A stretch of 64,000 nt of DNA from Dolichospermum sp. FACHB-1091 (GTDB lineage Bacteria > Cyanobacteriota > Cyanobacteriia > Cyanobacteriales > Nostocaceae): positions 1 to 64,000 of the forward strand of contig NZ_JACJSB010000023.1 in assembly GCF_014697585.1 (NCBI RefSeq). Direction: 5' to 3'. Position numbers and translations under genes: made by a program. Numbering within the stretch: the first letter of the stretch is position 1; each line of letters begins with the position of its first letter. Shown piece after piece: positions 29,083 to 37,114 of the stretch. The notes under the pieces were generated by a model, which was not told the origin of the DNA, made no database searches, and saw only the letters and a list, made by a program, of their open reading frames with translations.

Positions 29083-29170
29083 AGTACAACTCTCCTGATT
29101 ACTTTTTTGTTATTGTCTTGAAAATATGACCATCAAAATTTTACCGGAGTGAGGGGCGCAGAGGTGAGAT

Positions 29171-29578
29171 ATGTTTAAAACAGTTTTATTTCCCATTGAT
29201 CAAAGTCGAGAAGCCAGAGAGGCCGCTGATATAGTTGCCAATATCGTGCAAAAATATAATAGCCGCTTAATTCTGCTTTCTGTTATTGAAGAACCAACCG
29301 CAGAAGCACCTACCACTAGTCCTATGGTATCTCCAGAAATAGTTGCCCAACTTCTAGAAAATGCCCGCAACCTATTTTCTGAACAGGGAATTACAGCGGA
29401 ATTACTAGAAAGACAAGGTAAACCAGCTTTTACTATCTGTGATGTTGCTGATGAAATTGAGGCCAGTTTAATTATTATGGGTTGTCGAGGACTAGGCTTA
29501 ACGGAAGAAGGCTCGACTGATAGCGTTACTACGCGAGTAATCAATCTTTCTCCCTGTCCTGTTTTGATTGTTCCTTAA
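29171..29578 (+). CDS. universal stress protein (UspA family)
   Basis: A 135-residue single-domain Usp. It starts MFKTVLFPIDQSREAREAAD and carries the C-terminal ATP-binding-type pattern IIMGCRGLGLTEEGSTDSVTTRVINLSPCPVLIV, close to the G-2x-G-9x-G(S/T) motif but with Glu-Glu-Gly before Ser. It is divergent from pgk with 88 bp between the starts. A purine-rich sequence AGAGGTGAG directly precedes the ATG as a ribosome binding site. Confidence 0.9.
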   Translation: MFKTVLFPIDQSREAREAADIVANIVQKYNSRLILLSVIEEPTAEAPTTSPMVSPEIVAQLLENARNLFSEQGITAELLERQGKPAFTICDVADEIEASLIIMGCRGLGLTEEGSTDSVTTRVINLSPCPVLIVP

Positions 29579-29639
29579 TTAACTATCAGGTGCGTTAATG
29601 TAAATTGACACAGTTTAGCGCACCACCTCAAAATCTCGA

Positions 29640-30095
29640 TTATGCAGGATTGTTAAAATCATTCAGCACCAACACACGCAATTCTGTAATTCGTTTAAAG
29701 GTGAGATCATTAGTCAAAAAAGCTTCACATTCTGCATTTAAAGCCACAGCAATTTGCAAAGCATCAGGTAGTTCTAAATTATATCTAGCGCGTATTTGGG
29801 CAGCATTTATAGCTATATTTGGGTTATTAATTGGCACAAGAGTAGTGTTATTTCCATAAACAATTGTGTCAATAAATTCTTGCGCTAATTGAGTCTGTCT
29901 TAAACGATAGGGATACACTAAACATTCTGCTAAAGTCACTGGGGAAGTGACAGCTATTAGCGAACCGTCACGAATTTGATTAAAAACCTCCCTGACAATT
30001 GCTAAGTATTGTAGATTGCGCTCAACAAAATAAATAACTGGTGCAGTATCCAAAAATATGCGCGTTACACCCTGTAAACTTTCTTCAATTTTCAC
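29640..30095 (-). CDS. PIN-domain toxin (VapC-like)
   Basis: A 151-residue PIN protein: RIFLDTAPVIYFVERN with the first Asp, LAECLVYPYRL with the conserved Glu, LPDALQIAVAL with the next Asp, and FLTNDLTFKRI as the last acidic site. It overlaps its antitoxin gene by four bases and is expected to be an RNase. It is convergent with the UspA gene, with 61 bp between the stop codons. Confidence 0.88.
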   Translation of the reverse strand: MKIEESLQGVTRIFLDTAPVIYFVERNLQYLAIVREVFNQIRDGSLIAVTSPVTLAECLVYPYRLRQTQLAQEFIDTIVYGNNTTLVPINNPNIAINAAQIRARYNLELPDALQIAVALNAECEAFLTNDLTFKRITELRVLVLNDFNNPA

Positions 30096-30352
30096 GCTGG
30101 TTTCCTTGTGTTCATTTCCTCAAGTTCTAAATCTGGAAACTCACCACGTCTCATGCGTGTAACATATTCTTGAGCATCCATACCACCTAATAAATTCGGT
30201 GCAATTCCTTCAAGTTCGGTGAGATTACGACGTGGCTTAGGTGATATTTCACAACAGCTGAGTCTTTGGACGAGGTGTGATATTAAACTTAATTGTTCAT
30301 CTGGTGTAAGTGCGTCCGCTAGTGTCATTAACTCAATCAATTGTTTAGACAT
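30092..30352 (-). CDS. antitoxin of the downstream PIN toxin
   Basis: An 86-residue protein: MSKQLIELMTLADALTPDEQLSLISHLVQRL (helical) followed by a Pro/Arg-rich middle (ISPKPRRNLTELEGIAPNLLGG) and an acidic tail MDAQEYVTRMRRGEFPDLE. This layout is typical of small cyanobacterial antitoxins placed before VapC-like toxins. It overlaps the toxin gene by four bases, so the pair is one operon. It is not related to the antitoxin heads at 19937 and 23113. Confidence 0.8.
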   Translation of the reverse strand: MSKQLIELMTLADALTPDEQLSLISHLVQRLSCCEISPKPRRNLTELEGIAPNLLGGMDAQEYVTRMRRGEFPDLELEEMNTRKPA

Positions 30353-30686
30353 TTAATTTTATCCTCTGGACAATTTCTGGTAGAATCTACGCAAGTTACA
30401 TATTGGCAGGGTGCATCAGCTAAGTATAATCTGTATTTATCTATTTGATAAGTAGGTGAACGGAAAAAAACCAACATAAGTAACGAAAAGTTGCCCAAAA
30501 CCTGTTCCCTGTTCCCTGTTCCCTGTTCCCTGTTCCCTTGTCATAACGACAATTTTTAACGCCAACCTACTTAGCATAGCGCAAAAGTTTGAAATGACGG
30601 GATACCAATTTAGCCGGGATTTATGATACACTAGCCTCAATAATTCCCTAAAACCTCAACAATAGCTAAATTAAGGCATTTAACTC
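30353..30686. other. intergenic region with a family C element
   Basis: The 334-bp spacer is largely occupied by the family C element at 30450-30572. No gene is seen. The rest should contain the promoters of the antitoxin gene (minus) and the helical-protein gene (plus). Confidence 0.5.
30450..30572. repeat. family C inverted-repeat element with heptamer core, copy 2
   Basis: Ends AAGTAGGTGAACGGAAAAAA and, on the other strand, AAGTAGGTTGGCGTTAAAAA. It is inverted relative to the copy at 12504. The core contains five heptamers CCTGTTC (30501-30535) where copy 1 has TTAACTC, so the same frame holds different short repeats. Confidence 0.85.
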
Positions 30687-31370
30687 ATGCTTTGCCAGAT
30701 TTTCCAACAAAGACTGACAGATTTACTAGATCATATTACCCAAGACCAAAAATTACTGAAAGAATTTGAGGAAGCCTTAACTGTTGAAGACAACCCTCGG
30801 ACACTGAGAAGATATCAACAAGAAATCAAACGACAAAAGGAATCTATTAAGAATTATACACAAGAATATACAGAACTAAAACAACAGTTAACTTGTATAT
30901 CTACACCGCAAATCCAGGTAGTAGGAAATCAACTGCAAATAATAGAAAACTAATTACAGCAACTAGACACAAAATTAAATATTGTTCTTATTAAGCAAGA
31001 CTCACTTTTAAGTCGTTATCAAGCTTCTGAACAAGCAATTTTGAGGGTTATTATTGAACAGCTAAATCAGACTCAATTAGCTTTGACAGAAAATATGTTA
31101 AATGCAGTAGCAGCTAATCAAGTATCTGAGTCAGAAATGCTGCAAATGTTGGCGGTTCTAGAATCACGTATACCTTCTTTACCTGCCAGTAAGCAAGCAG
31201 AAATTGCCGAAATTATCAAATCTCCTGAATTAGATACTAGACATAAAATTACAGTGACTTTACCAATTGTTCCTTTTTTAATTAATTATGAAGGTGAATT
31301 AGAATTGGGAACTGGTTTTAATATCAAGTCTGCTTGTGAGTTCGTGATCAAAAAATTAGGGAGAAAGTAA
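30687..31370 (+). pseudogene. helical coiled-coil protein interrupted by an in-frame stop
   Basis: Two open stretches (30687-30953 and 31041-31370) lie in the same frame, separated only by one TAA at 30951; the codons between, LQQLDTKLNIVLIKQDSLLSRY, look coding. Restored, the protein has about 227 residues: an N-terminal helical hairpin (QRLTDLLDHITQDQKLLKEF ... RRYQQEIKRQKESIKNY), a linker and a C-terminal helical part (TENMLNAVAANQVSESEMLQ). The N-terminal hairpin resembles the head of the SUMF1-type protein encoded 3 bp downstream, which suggests homotypic contacts. It may be a recent nonsense mutation, a sequencing error or two real peptides. Confidence 0.6.
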
Positions 31371-31373
31371 ATT

Positions 31374-32363
31374 ATGGATTTGCGTCAGCACCTTGAAGAA
31401 GAATTAAAAAAAGATTTTCAACTTCTTAAAGACTATGAAAATCAGAAACGTAATGAAAATGATCCACGACTTCTTAATAAGTGGGAGACTAACATTCAGT
31501 TAATCAAACAAGAAATAAAAAAGCTTGAAGAAGAATTACAAGAAGAATTAAATAAATTACCTATCACTTCTCCAAATTCATCTTCAAATCAATCTTTTAG
31601 CCAAGATTTGGGTCTTGGTGTAAAATTAGAGATGGTTTATATTCCTGGTGACACATTTTTAATGGGCGCACCAAAAACAGAAGAAAAGAGTTTAGATGAT
31701 GAACGTCCCCAACACTATGTAAAGGTGAAGCCCTTCTACATGGGGAAATACACTATTACTCAAGAACAATGGGAAAAAGTCGTTTATTCCTGTCCTCCAG
31801 TTGCTAGAGAATTAAATTCTCGTCCTGCTTACTTCCAAGGTGATAAACTACCTGTAGAACGAGTATCTTGGCACGATGCGGTTGAGTTTTGTGCTAGACT
31901 ATCTCAGAAGACAGGACAAAAATACCGTTTACCCAGTGAAGCTGAATGGGAATATGCCTGTCGTGCCGGTTCTGCAAAACCTTTTGCTTTTGGTGACACG
32001 ATCACCACAGATGTGGTAAACTATAATGGTAACTACACCTATGGTAATGCCTCCAAGGGAGAATATCGAGCAAGAACAACTCCAGTAGAAACCTTTCAGC
32101 CCAACGCCTTTGGTTTATATGATATGCACGGCAATGTCTGGGAATGGTGCGCTGATACTTGGCATGGTAACTATGATGATGCGCCTAATGATGGAAGTGC
32201 ATGGATAAGCGAAACTAATCAAAACGCTAGGCTGCTGCGCGGTGGTTCGTGGGACTCCTTTCCTGAGCTTTGCCGTTCTGCTTATCGCTTCAACATCAAC
32301 CTCGACTACGACCTCAACATTGTTGGTTTTCGGGTTGTATGTAGTGGTGCGGCGAGGACTTAG
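31374..32363 (+). CDS. SUMF1/formylglycine-generating-enzyme family protein
   Basis: A 329-residue protein. Residues 1-65 are a charged helical hairpin (EEELKKDFQLLKDYENQKRN ... KQEIKKLEEELQ). Residues 80-325 are the FGE/C-type-lectin fold: VYIPGDTFLMGAP, FYMGKYTITQEQWEKV, PVERVSWHDAVEFCARLS, YRLPSEAEWEYACRAG, GLYDMHGNVWEWCAD, LLRGGSWDSFPELCRSAYR and GFRVVCSG. The Cys pair of true sulfatase-modifying enzymes is not obvious, so this is more likely a binding or effector protein. The last 40 residues look like a DGR variable region (see findings). It is 3 bp after the helical-protein gene. Confidence 0.9.
   Translation: MDLRQHLEEELKKDFQLLKDYENQKRNENDPRLLNKWETNIQLIKQEIKKLEEELQEELNKLPITSPNSSSNQSFSQDLGLGVKLEMVYIPGDTFLMGAPKTEEKSLDDERPQHYVKVKPFYMGKYTITQEQWEKVVYSCPPVARELNSRPAYFQGDKLPVERVSWHDAVEFCARLSQKTGQKYRLPSEAEWEYACRAGSAKPFAFGDTITTDVVNYNGNYTYGNASKGEYRARTTPVETFQPNAFGLYDMHGNVWEWCADTWHGNYDDAPNDGSAWISETNQNARLLRGGSWDSFPELCRSAYRFNINLDYDLNIVGFRVVCSGAART
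32240..32340 (+). other. candidate diversity-generating-retroelement variable region
   Basis: Within the C-lectin end of the SUMF1-type protein, between the constant blocks GGTGGTTCGTGG and GGTTTTCGGGTTGTATG, nearly all codons are AAC or AAC-derived: TTC, AAC, ATC, AAC, CTC, GAC, TAC, GAC, CTC, AAC. Third positions stay C while first and second positions vary, as expected when template adenines are mutated. No template repeat or reverse transcriptase is present in this window. Confidence 0.55.
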
Positions 32364-32577
32364 TAGCCCTTTATACTCTTGCTCTTTTGCTCTCTGCTCT
32401 TTTCTTCTTTACCCTTGCCAAGGGTAACGGAGTGGAGCGATCTTTTTTTATTTTGTGACTTTTGAGAAATTCGAGCTATTTAATTTGATAGAAACTTTCA
32501 GGTCTTTGGTTTCATTCACTATAACACACAAATCTGAAGCTGTCAACTAGTTCCCAGCCGGAGTCTGGGAACGAGAG

Positions 32578-33339
32578 TTACACTTGACGATTTACTAAAG
32601 TCGCGCTGGCTTGGTCAACGGGCATCAGCAAGACCTCACTAATATTAACATGACTTGGCCTAGTGGCACAGAAAAAGATCACATCAGCCACATCATCAGG
32701 AGTTAGGGGTTTAAGGCCTTGATATACCTTTTTAGCCCGTTCTGTGTCACCATGAAAACGCACTTGACTAAATTCTGTTTCTACCATTCCAGGGTCTACA
32801 GAAGTTACTCGCACAGCAGTTCCTAAAAGGTCTTGTTTTAAGCCTTCAGAAATGGCTTTAACGGCTGCTTTTGTCCCACAATAGACATTACCTCCAGGAT
32901 AGGTTTGATGTCCGGCTATAGAACCGATATTGATAACATGACCAAAATTCCGTTCCACCATTCCTGGGACTATGTAGCGGGTGAGGTAAAGTAAACCTTT
33001 GATATTAGTATCAATCATTTCTTCCCAGTCTTGAAAGTCACCTTGATGTAATTTGTCTAAACCGCGACTTAAACCGGCATTATTAATCAAAATATCAATA
33101 TTTGACCAGGAAGGGGGTAAATTATTAATAGCTGATTCTACCGCCAAGCGATCGCACACGTCAAGTGCTAATAAATGGATTTTATCAGATGGGATATCCA
33201 AGGAATCAGCTAATTGTTGTAACCGTTCCCACCGTCGTGCCGCTAAAATCAGTTTTGCACCAGCATGAGCAAAAATTTTGGCACAAGCAGCGCCTATACC
33301 GCTACTTGCACCAGTAATCAAAACAATTTGGTTTTGCAT
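32578..33339 (-). CDS. short-chain dehydrogenase/reductase (YdfG-like)
   Basis: A 253-residue classical SDR: cofactor motif TGASSGIGAA (residues 9-18), LAARRWERL suggesting NADP preference through the Arg pair, NNAGLS, and the catalytic set Ser (NIGSIAGH) and YCGTK. The pattern GLSRGLDKLHQGDFQDWEEMIDTNIKGLLY matches the YdfG group, which oxidizes 3-hydroxy acids such as L-allo-threonine and serine or reduces small carbonyl compounds (family knowledge). It stands alone, with an IS630 relic upstream and the SUMF1-type gene convergent. Confidence 0.88.
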   Translation of the reverse strand: MQNQIVLITGASSGIGAACAKIFAHAGAKLILAARRWERLQQLADSLDIPSDKIHLLALDVCDRLAVESAINNLPPSWSNIDILINNAGLSRGLDKLHQGDFQDWEEMIDTNIKGLLYLTRYIVPGMVERNFGHVINIGSIAGHQTYPGGNVYCGTKAAVKAISEGLKQDLLGTAVRVTSVDPGMVETEFSQVRFHGDTERAKKVYQGLKPLTPDDVADVIFFCATRPSHVNISEVLLMPVDQASATLVNRQV

Positions 33340-33408
33340 ATATAGCTGTAGCCATCAAGATTAGGACATAAACTATAAGAGTTCCCATAGCATAGCATCT
33401 ACATATCA

Positions 33409-33753
33409 ATGGCTAAACCCTATAGTGATGATTTCCGGCAAAAGGTAATGCAAGGGATCGAGTTAGACGGTCTCAAGAAGTGTGAAGCAAGTCAACAGCT
33501 ATAACAAAAAAGAGAGCAAGCGCTCTATACACTAATCCAAATTCTGAACAAGCTCTTCAACTGATTGCATCGGAATATAAAGTTTCATCGTGGTGGTCGG
33601 ATTGCTCAATTAATTGAAGAGGCAGGGTGTCAGTTAATTTACCTACCTCCTTATTCACCCGATCTCAATCGGATTGAAAAGTGTTGGGCTACTTTGAAAA
33701 GTAGGATTCGCAAGCTTTTAGCTACATCAGACAATTTACGTGGGGTTAAATAG
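33409..33753 (+). pseudogene. IS630-family transposase relic
   Basis: The sequence starts like an IS630 transposase head (MAKPYSDDFRQKVM ... LKKCEASQQL) and then hits a stop; after a deletion the frame resumes with the C-terminal catalytic part, GCQLIYLPPYSPDLNRIEKCWATLKSRIRK, which contains the last acidic residue of the DDE triad. The middle domain with the first two Asp residues is missing, so the copy is dead. Confidence 0.8.
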
Positions 33754-33819
33754 GTTTGGTATTGTGCCACCTGCGCGGGATAAAATTTAGCATGGATAGT
33801 GATGAGCAACAGCTAATAT

Positions 33820-35703
33820 TTACAAATTAGTTGTGCTAGAATTTTGATCATCAAAATTTTTAAATAAATCAATTTCAAGCTGTATTGATTGTTCAGGTTT
33901 TGTCTCCTTTATCTGTTTAGATTTATCTTGGATATTAGAAGATGTAATTTTCTTATTTTTCTGATTATCTTTTTCAATTTCTGGAGTATTTTCTAGTAAG
34001 TTATTAGGTATATTTTCATCTCCATTTAAAATATAATATCCGCTACGTCCTCCTATTCCCATCTGTTTTAAAATTCCTTGACCAATAAGCTTACGTAATA
34101 AGTATCTCGCTTGTTCAACATTAATACGGCATAATTCTGCTGTTTGTCCTCGTGTGATTTTACCATTAGTCTTAATATACTGTACAATCATTTGTTGATT
34201 TTGTAATTCATCAAAACCACGACGACGAATATATGCAGATGAACGACCCATTTGACGATAAACAGATGCACTTAGATGATACTCTCTCTGTCGCGCATTT
34301 TTGATGCGTTCTACTAAACCATTTTCACTTAATTGTTCCAGTAAATGACGAGCTTGAATTTCTCCTTTTTGTATCAGCTTTCCAGCTTCATTAGGATTTA
34401 TTTCTCGTTCCTTCCACAAATAATTCAGTAATATTAATTCATCTAAATTCAGCACCCGTTTTTGGCGTTTTTCCTCAGATAATATTATTTTTACAAGCTC
34501 TAAATCAGCATCCCCACCTGGTAAACGCACAACAACACTTGTATTAGTAGTTTCTGAATAATCTGGTAATTGATGTCCAGTTCTTAATTGACCAGCATAA
34601 ATAAGTCCTATACCTCGTCCAGTCCGTTCTACTAAACCTATTCTCTTAAATATATCCGCAAGAGATGGATTTCTTGGTAATGGTCCACTAATTAATAAAG
34701 AATCTAATCTAATTCCTTCGACAAACCCCCCTGGATTTCTAATAATTAGACAATCATTATGAATTTGAATATGAACTGCTCCCATGCGATTATAATCCCG
34801 ATGGGTAAGAGCATTATTCACAGCTTCACGAAATGCGCGGTGGTCATAAGCTGGAACTCCAACCCTAAATAAATCCACAGTTAATTCATGTTCTTCATTT
34901 CTTAAACTAAATGCCTCCATCAACCTTTCAAAAATGCGTAATAATGGCCAACGGTAAAATTCATTAACAGCAACATCTTGACCTCGCAAAACTTGAAAAG
35001 CTACTTCATGGGTAGGAATTTGCTCATTTATAACCGCTTCTTTGCCAACAATTAATAAACCTGAAAGCGTGGGAATAGCATCATCTCCACGGACTAAATT
35101 TAATGCTTTTGCCAATTCTAAATCAGTTAAATTTTGCAGGGATGTATCACCCGGATATTCAGTTAATAATCTTCTTAACCGTGCAAATTCTAAGGGGTCT
35201 AAATCATTCCAAGTAGTACCAGTCATTACCCTCGCTGATACATCACGTTGACCTCTATCTGCTAACCAACTATTTATTTCACTGGGATATAATGGTCTAC
35301 ATTCGGGTTCACCCTTAGTATTTAAAATGCGCTTTAAAGTTCTTCCATCACTGGTTGCTACTAATTGTGTAGCTGGTGGTACTTTTATTATTGCTATAGA
35401 CATTTCTGGGAAATTAATTATTTCTGTATATACACCTAATGGCGGTACAGTTTTATTTCCTATCATTGCAGATAAAGAAGAAGAATGTTTTAAGTGTTTT
35501 TTATGTAACCCTGTAATCTTGCCATCATTTTCTACGCCAATTAACAATATACCACCACTTGTATTTGCCAGACAAACCACTGCTTCTAATAAATCTTTAT
35601 CACTTAATGAATGTTTATCACTAAGCCAAGCAGAATCACTCTTAAACTCTACAGTCAAAGTTTCACCATTAGCTATGAGTTGTGTGAGTTCATCTGGAGT
35701 CAT
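33820..35703 (-). CDS. AlbA_2 (Schlafen-like) plus HATPase_c_4 regulator
   Basis: A 627-residue protein. Residues 1-130 are an AlbA_2 domain (GETLTVEFKSDSA, VCLANTSGGILLIGVEND, NFPEMSIAIIKVPPA). Residues 270-400 are a GHKL-type ATPase segment (AFREAVNNALTHRDYNRMGAVHIQIHND, IRNPGGFVEGI, and GLVERTGRGIGLIY). Winged-helix segments follow (LLEQLSENGLVERIKN and TAELCRINVEQARYLLRKLI), and the C-terminal 80 residues are Asn/Lys/Gln-rich. Proteins of this design are usually transcription regulators or effectors of defence modules. Here it is single and lies next to an IS relic. Confidence 0.85.
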   Translation of the reverse strand: MTPDELTQLIANGETLTVEFKSDSAWLSDKHSLSDKDLLEAVVCLANTSGGILLIGVENDGKITGLHKKHLKHSSSLSAMIGNKTVPPLGVYTEIINFPEMSIAIIKVPPATQLVATSDGRTLKRILNTKGEPECRPLYPSEINSWLADRGQRDVSARVMTGTTWNDLDPLEFARLRRLLTEYPGDTSLQNLTDLELAKALNLVRGDDAIPTLSGLLIVGKEAVINEQIPTHEVAFQVLRGQDVAVNEFYRWPLLRIFERLMEAFSLRNEEHELTVDLFRVGVPAYDHRAFREAVNNALTHRDYNRMGAVHIQIHNDCLIIRNPGGFVEGIRLDSLLISGPLPRNPSLADIFKRIGLVERTGRGIGLIYAGQLRTGHQLPDYSETTNTSVVVRLPGGDADLELVKIILSEEKRQKRVLNLDELILLNYLWKEREINPNEAGKLIQKGEIQARHLLEQLSENGLVERIKNARQREYHLSASVYRQMGRSSAYIRRRGFDELQNQQMIVQYIKTNGKITRGQTAELCRINVEQARYLLRKLIGQGILKQMGIGGRSGYYILNGDENIPNNLLENTPEIEKDNQKNKKITSSNIQDKSKQIKETKPEQSIQLEIDLFKNFDDQNSSTTNL

Positions 35704-35904
35704 ATTTAGTTATGGAGTCCTAGTGCCTTTTAGAAAAATTATCTGTATAGTTTTGTGAAGTCCACAACTATAATTACTCTACAAAAATACTAGCATTTTT
35801 TCCGTTTCCATCTGGAAGTCTGTTTACTATAAAGTTAATAGGCTAATGAAACTACCAGAAATATTGAATACCATAACAAAAGCGCCACCTGTGAGGTAAA
35901 GGGT

Positions 35905-36459
35905 ATGACTCTTGTTAAAGCAAATCAAAGACACTACCAGAAAGGAGACATTACCCGTCGGGGTATGGCCTTAGCTCTTGACTTCTTGACTGTATGGTTT
36001 CTCAGTTCTATCGTCAGAAATAATCAAATCGGTGTACAATTTACCCAAATCTTTGTTTTTATTTTTGCTTGGTTAATTTTCCGCGTTGTCATAGTTTACA
36101 ATAATCAGGGACAAAGTTTAGGACGTTGGGCATTTGATTTAAAACTGCTAGAAGTCGTAAATGGGGAAATAGTGAATAGAATCCCCCAATTTCAGACGTT
36201 ATTGCTGCGAGAAGGGATTATTTGTTTTTCTAGCTTATTATTATCCATTTTCTTGACTAATATCATCCTCAATCCCTCTGCTGTCGTGTTATTGCTTCCC
36301 CTAATCATTGACGGCGGTGCTGCTTTATCCGATACTCAAATGCGTCAGGCTTTCCATGACCGCTTTTTTCAGACCATTATAATTTCCTCCCAACGTGGTT
36401 ATTCTTTAGATCTAAAAATTAAAAGACTAGTTGAAAAATTTCAGCGAAATGTGAGATAA
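35905..36459 (+). CDS. RDD family membrane protein
   Basis: A 184-residue integral membrane protein. The RDD signature is present as RRGMALALDFLTVWFL near residue 19 and NNQGQSLGRWAFDLKLLE around 72, followed by the second pair of membrane segments (EGIICFSSLLLSIFLTNIIL and SAVVLLLPLIIDG). The function of RDD proteins is generally unknown, with proposals of transport roles. In this window it heads a same-strand cluster rpmG-rpsR-RNase R, only 46 bp before rpmG, so it may be co-transcribed with the ribosomal genes. Confidence 0.8.
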   Translation: MTLVKANQRHYQKGDITRRGMALALDFLTVWFLSSIVRNNQIGVQFTQIFVFIFAWLIFRVVIVYNNQGQSLGRWAFDLKLLEVVNGEIVNRIPQFQTLLLREGIICFSSLLLSIFLTNIILNPSAVVLLLPLIIDGGAALSDTQMRQAFHDRFFQTIIISSQRGYSLDLKIKRLVEKFQRNVR

Positions 36460-36505
36460 TGGCCATTTGTGTTAATTGTCTCCAAGCTTTACAGTTTGTA
36501 AGTTT

Positions 36506-36700
36506 ATGGCTAAGAGTAAAGGTGCGCGAATAATAGTGACACTAGAATGCACCGAGTGTCGGACAAATCCAGATAAACGTTCCCCTGGTGTATCCCGCTA
36601 TACCAGCACTAAAAACCGTCGGAACACAACCAACCGTTTAGAACTGAAAAAGTTCTGTACCCACTGTAACAAACACACAGTTCACAAGGAAATTAAGTAA
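36506..36700 (+). CDS. rpmG: 50S ribosomal protein L33
   Basis: A 64-residue protein [19 protein letters not shown] with the paired Cys motifs CTEC and CTHC (zinc-ribbon form of L33) and [20 protein letters not shown]. The start is ATG 36506; ten codons upstream in frame are not conserved in type and are left out. Two bases separate its stop codon from the rpsR start, so the two are translationally linked. Confidence 0.96.
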   Translation: MAKSKGARIIVTLECTECRTNPDKRSPGVSRYTSTKNRRNTTNRLELKKFCTHCNKHTVHKEIK

Positions 36701-36702
36701 GA

Positions 36703-36918
36703 ATGAGTTACTATCGTCGTCGTCTTTCTCCCATTAAGCCCGGAGAAGCCATTGATTATAAAGATGTAGATTTGTTGCGGAAGTTTCTCACAGAACGTGG
36801 TAAAATACTACCTCGGAGAATTACTGGGTTGACTTGTCAGCAACAACGGGTGCTAACTCTAGCTATTAAACGGGCCCGGATCGTGGCTTTGTTACCCTTC
36901 ATTAACGCCGAAGGTTAA
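36703..36918 (+). CDS. rpsR: 30S ribosomal protein S18
   Basis: A 71-residue protein with the S18 pattern [50 protein letters not shown]. It binds the platform of the small subunit together with S6. L33-S18 adjacency followed by an RNase II/R gene is a common cyanobacterial order. Confidence 0.96.
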   Translation: MSYYRRRLSPIKPGEAIDYKDVDLLRKFLTERGKILPRRITGLTCQQQRVLTLAIKRARIVALLPFINAEG

Positions 36919-37114
36919 GAAGATTTTGGATTTTGGATTTTGGAACATCATCCAAGAAAAGTGGCGGTTGCATAGGTATTGCGCGGTTACTTTGAGTCCA
37001 AAATCTAAAATTTAATATTGAATTAATGGGATAATGGAAAAAAAGGATTAGATACCAGTTATTTAATCCCGAATCTCCAGTGTAAAAATCTAAAAATATT
37101 AAAGTGCGACAGTT

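Noticed and set aside
32341-32460. DGR template repeat or reverse transcriptase directly downstream of the SUMF1-type gene
   Set aside because: The 210 bp downstream hold only pyrimidine-rich filler and a weak hairpin (CCCTT-GCC-AAGGG); the next gene is an SDR.
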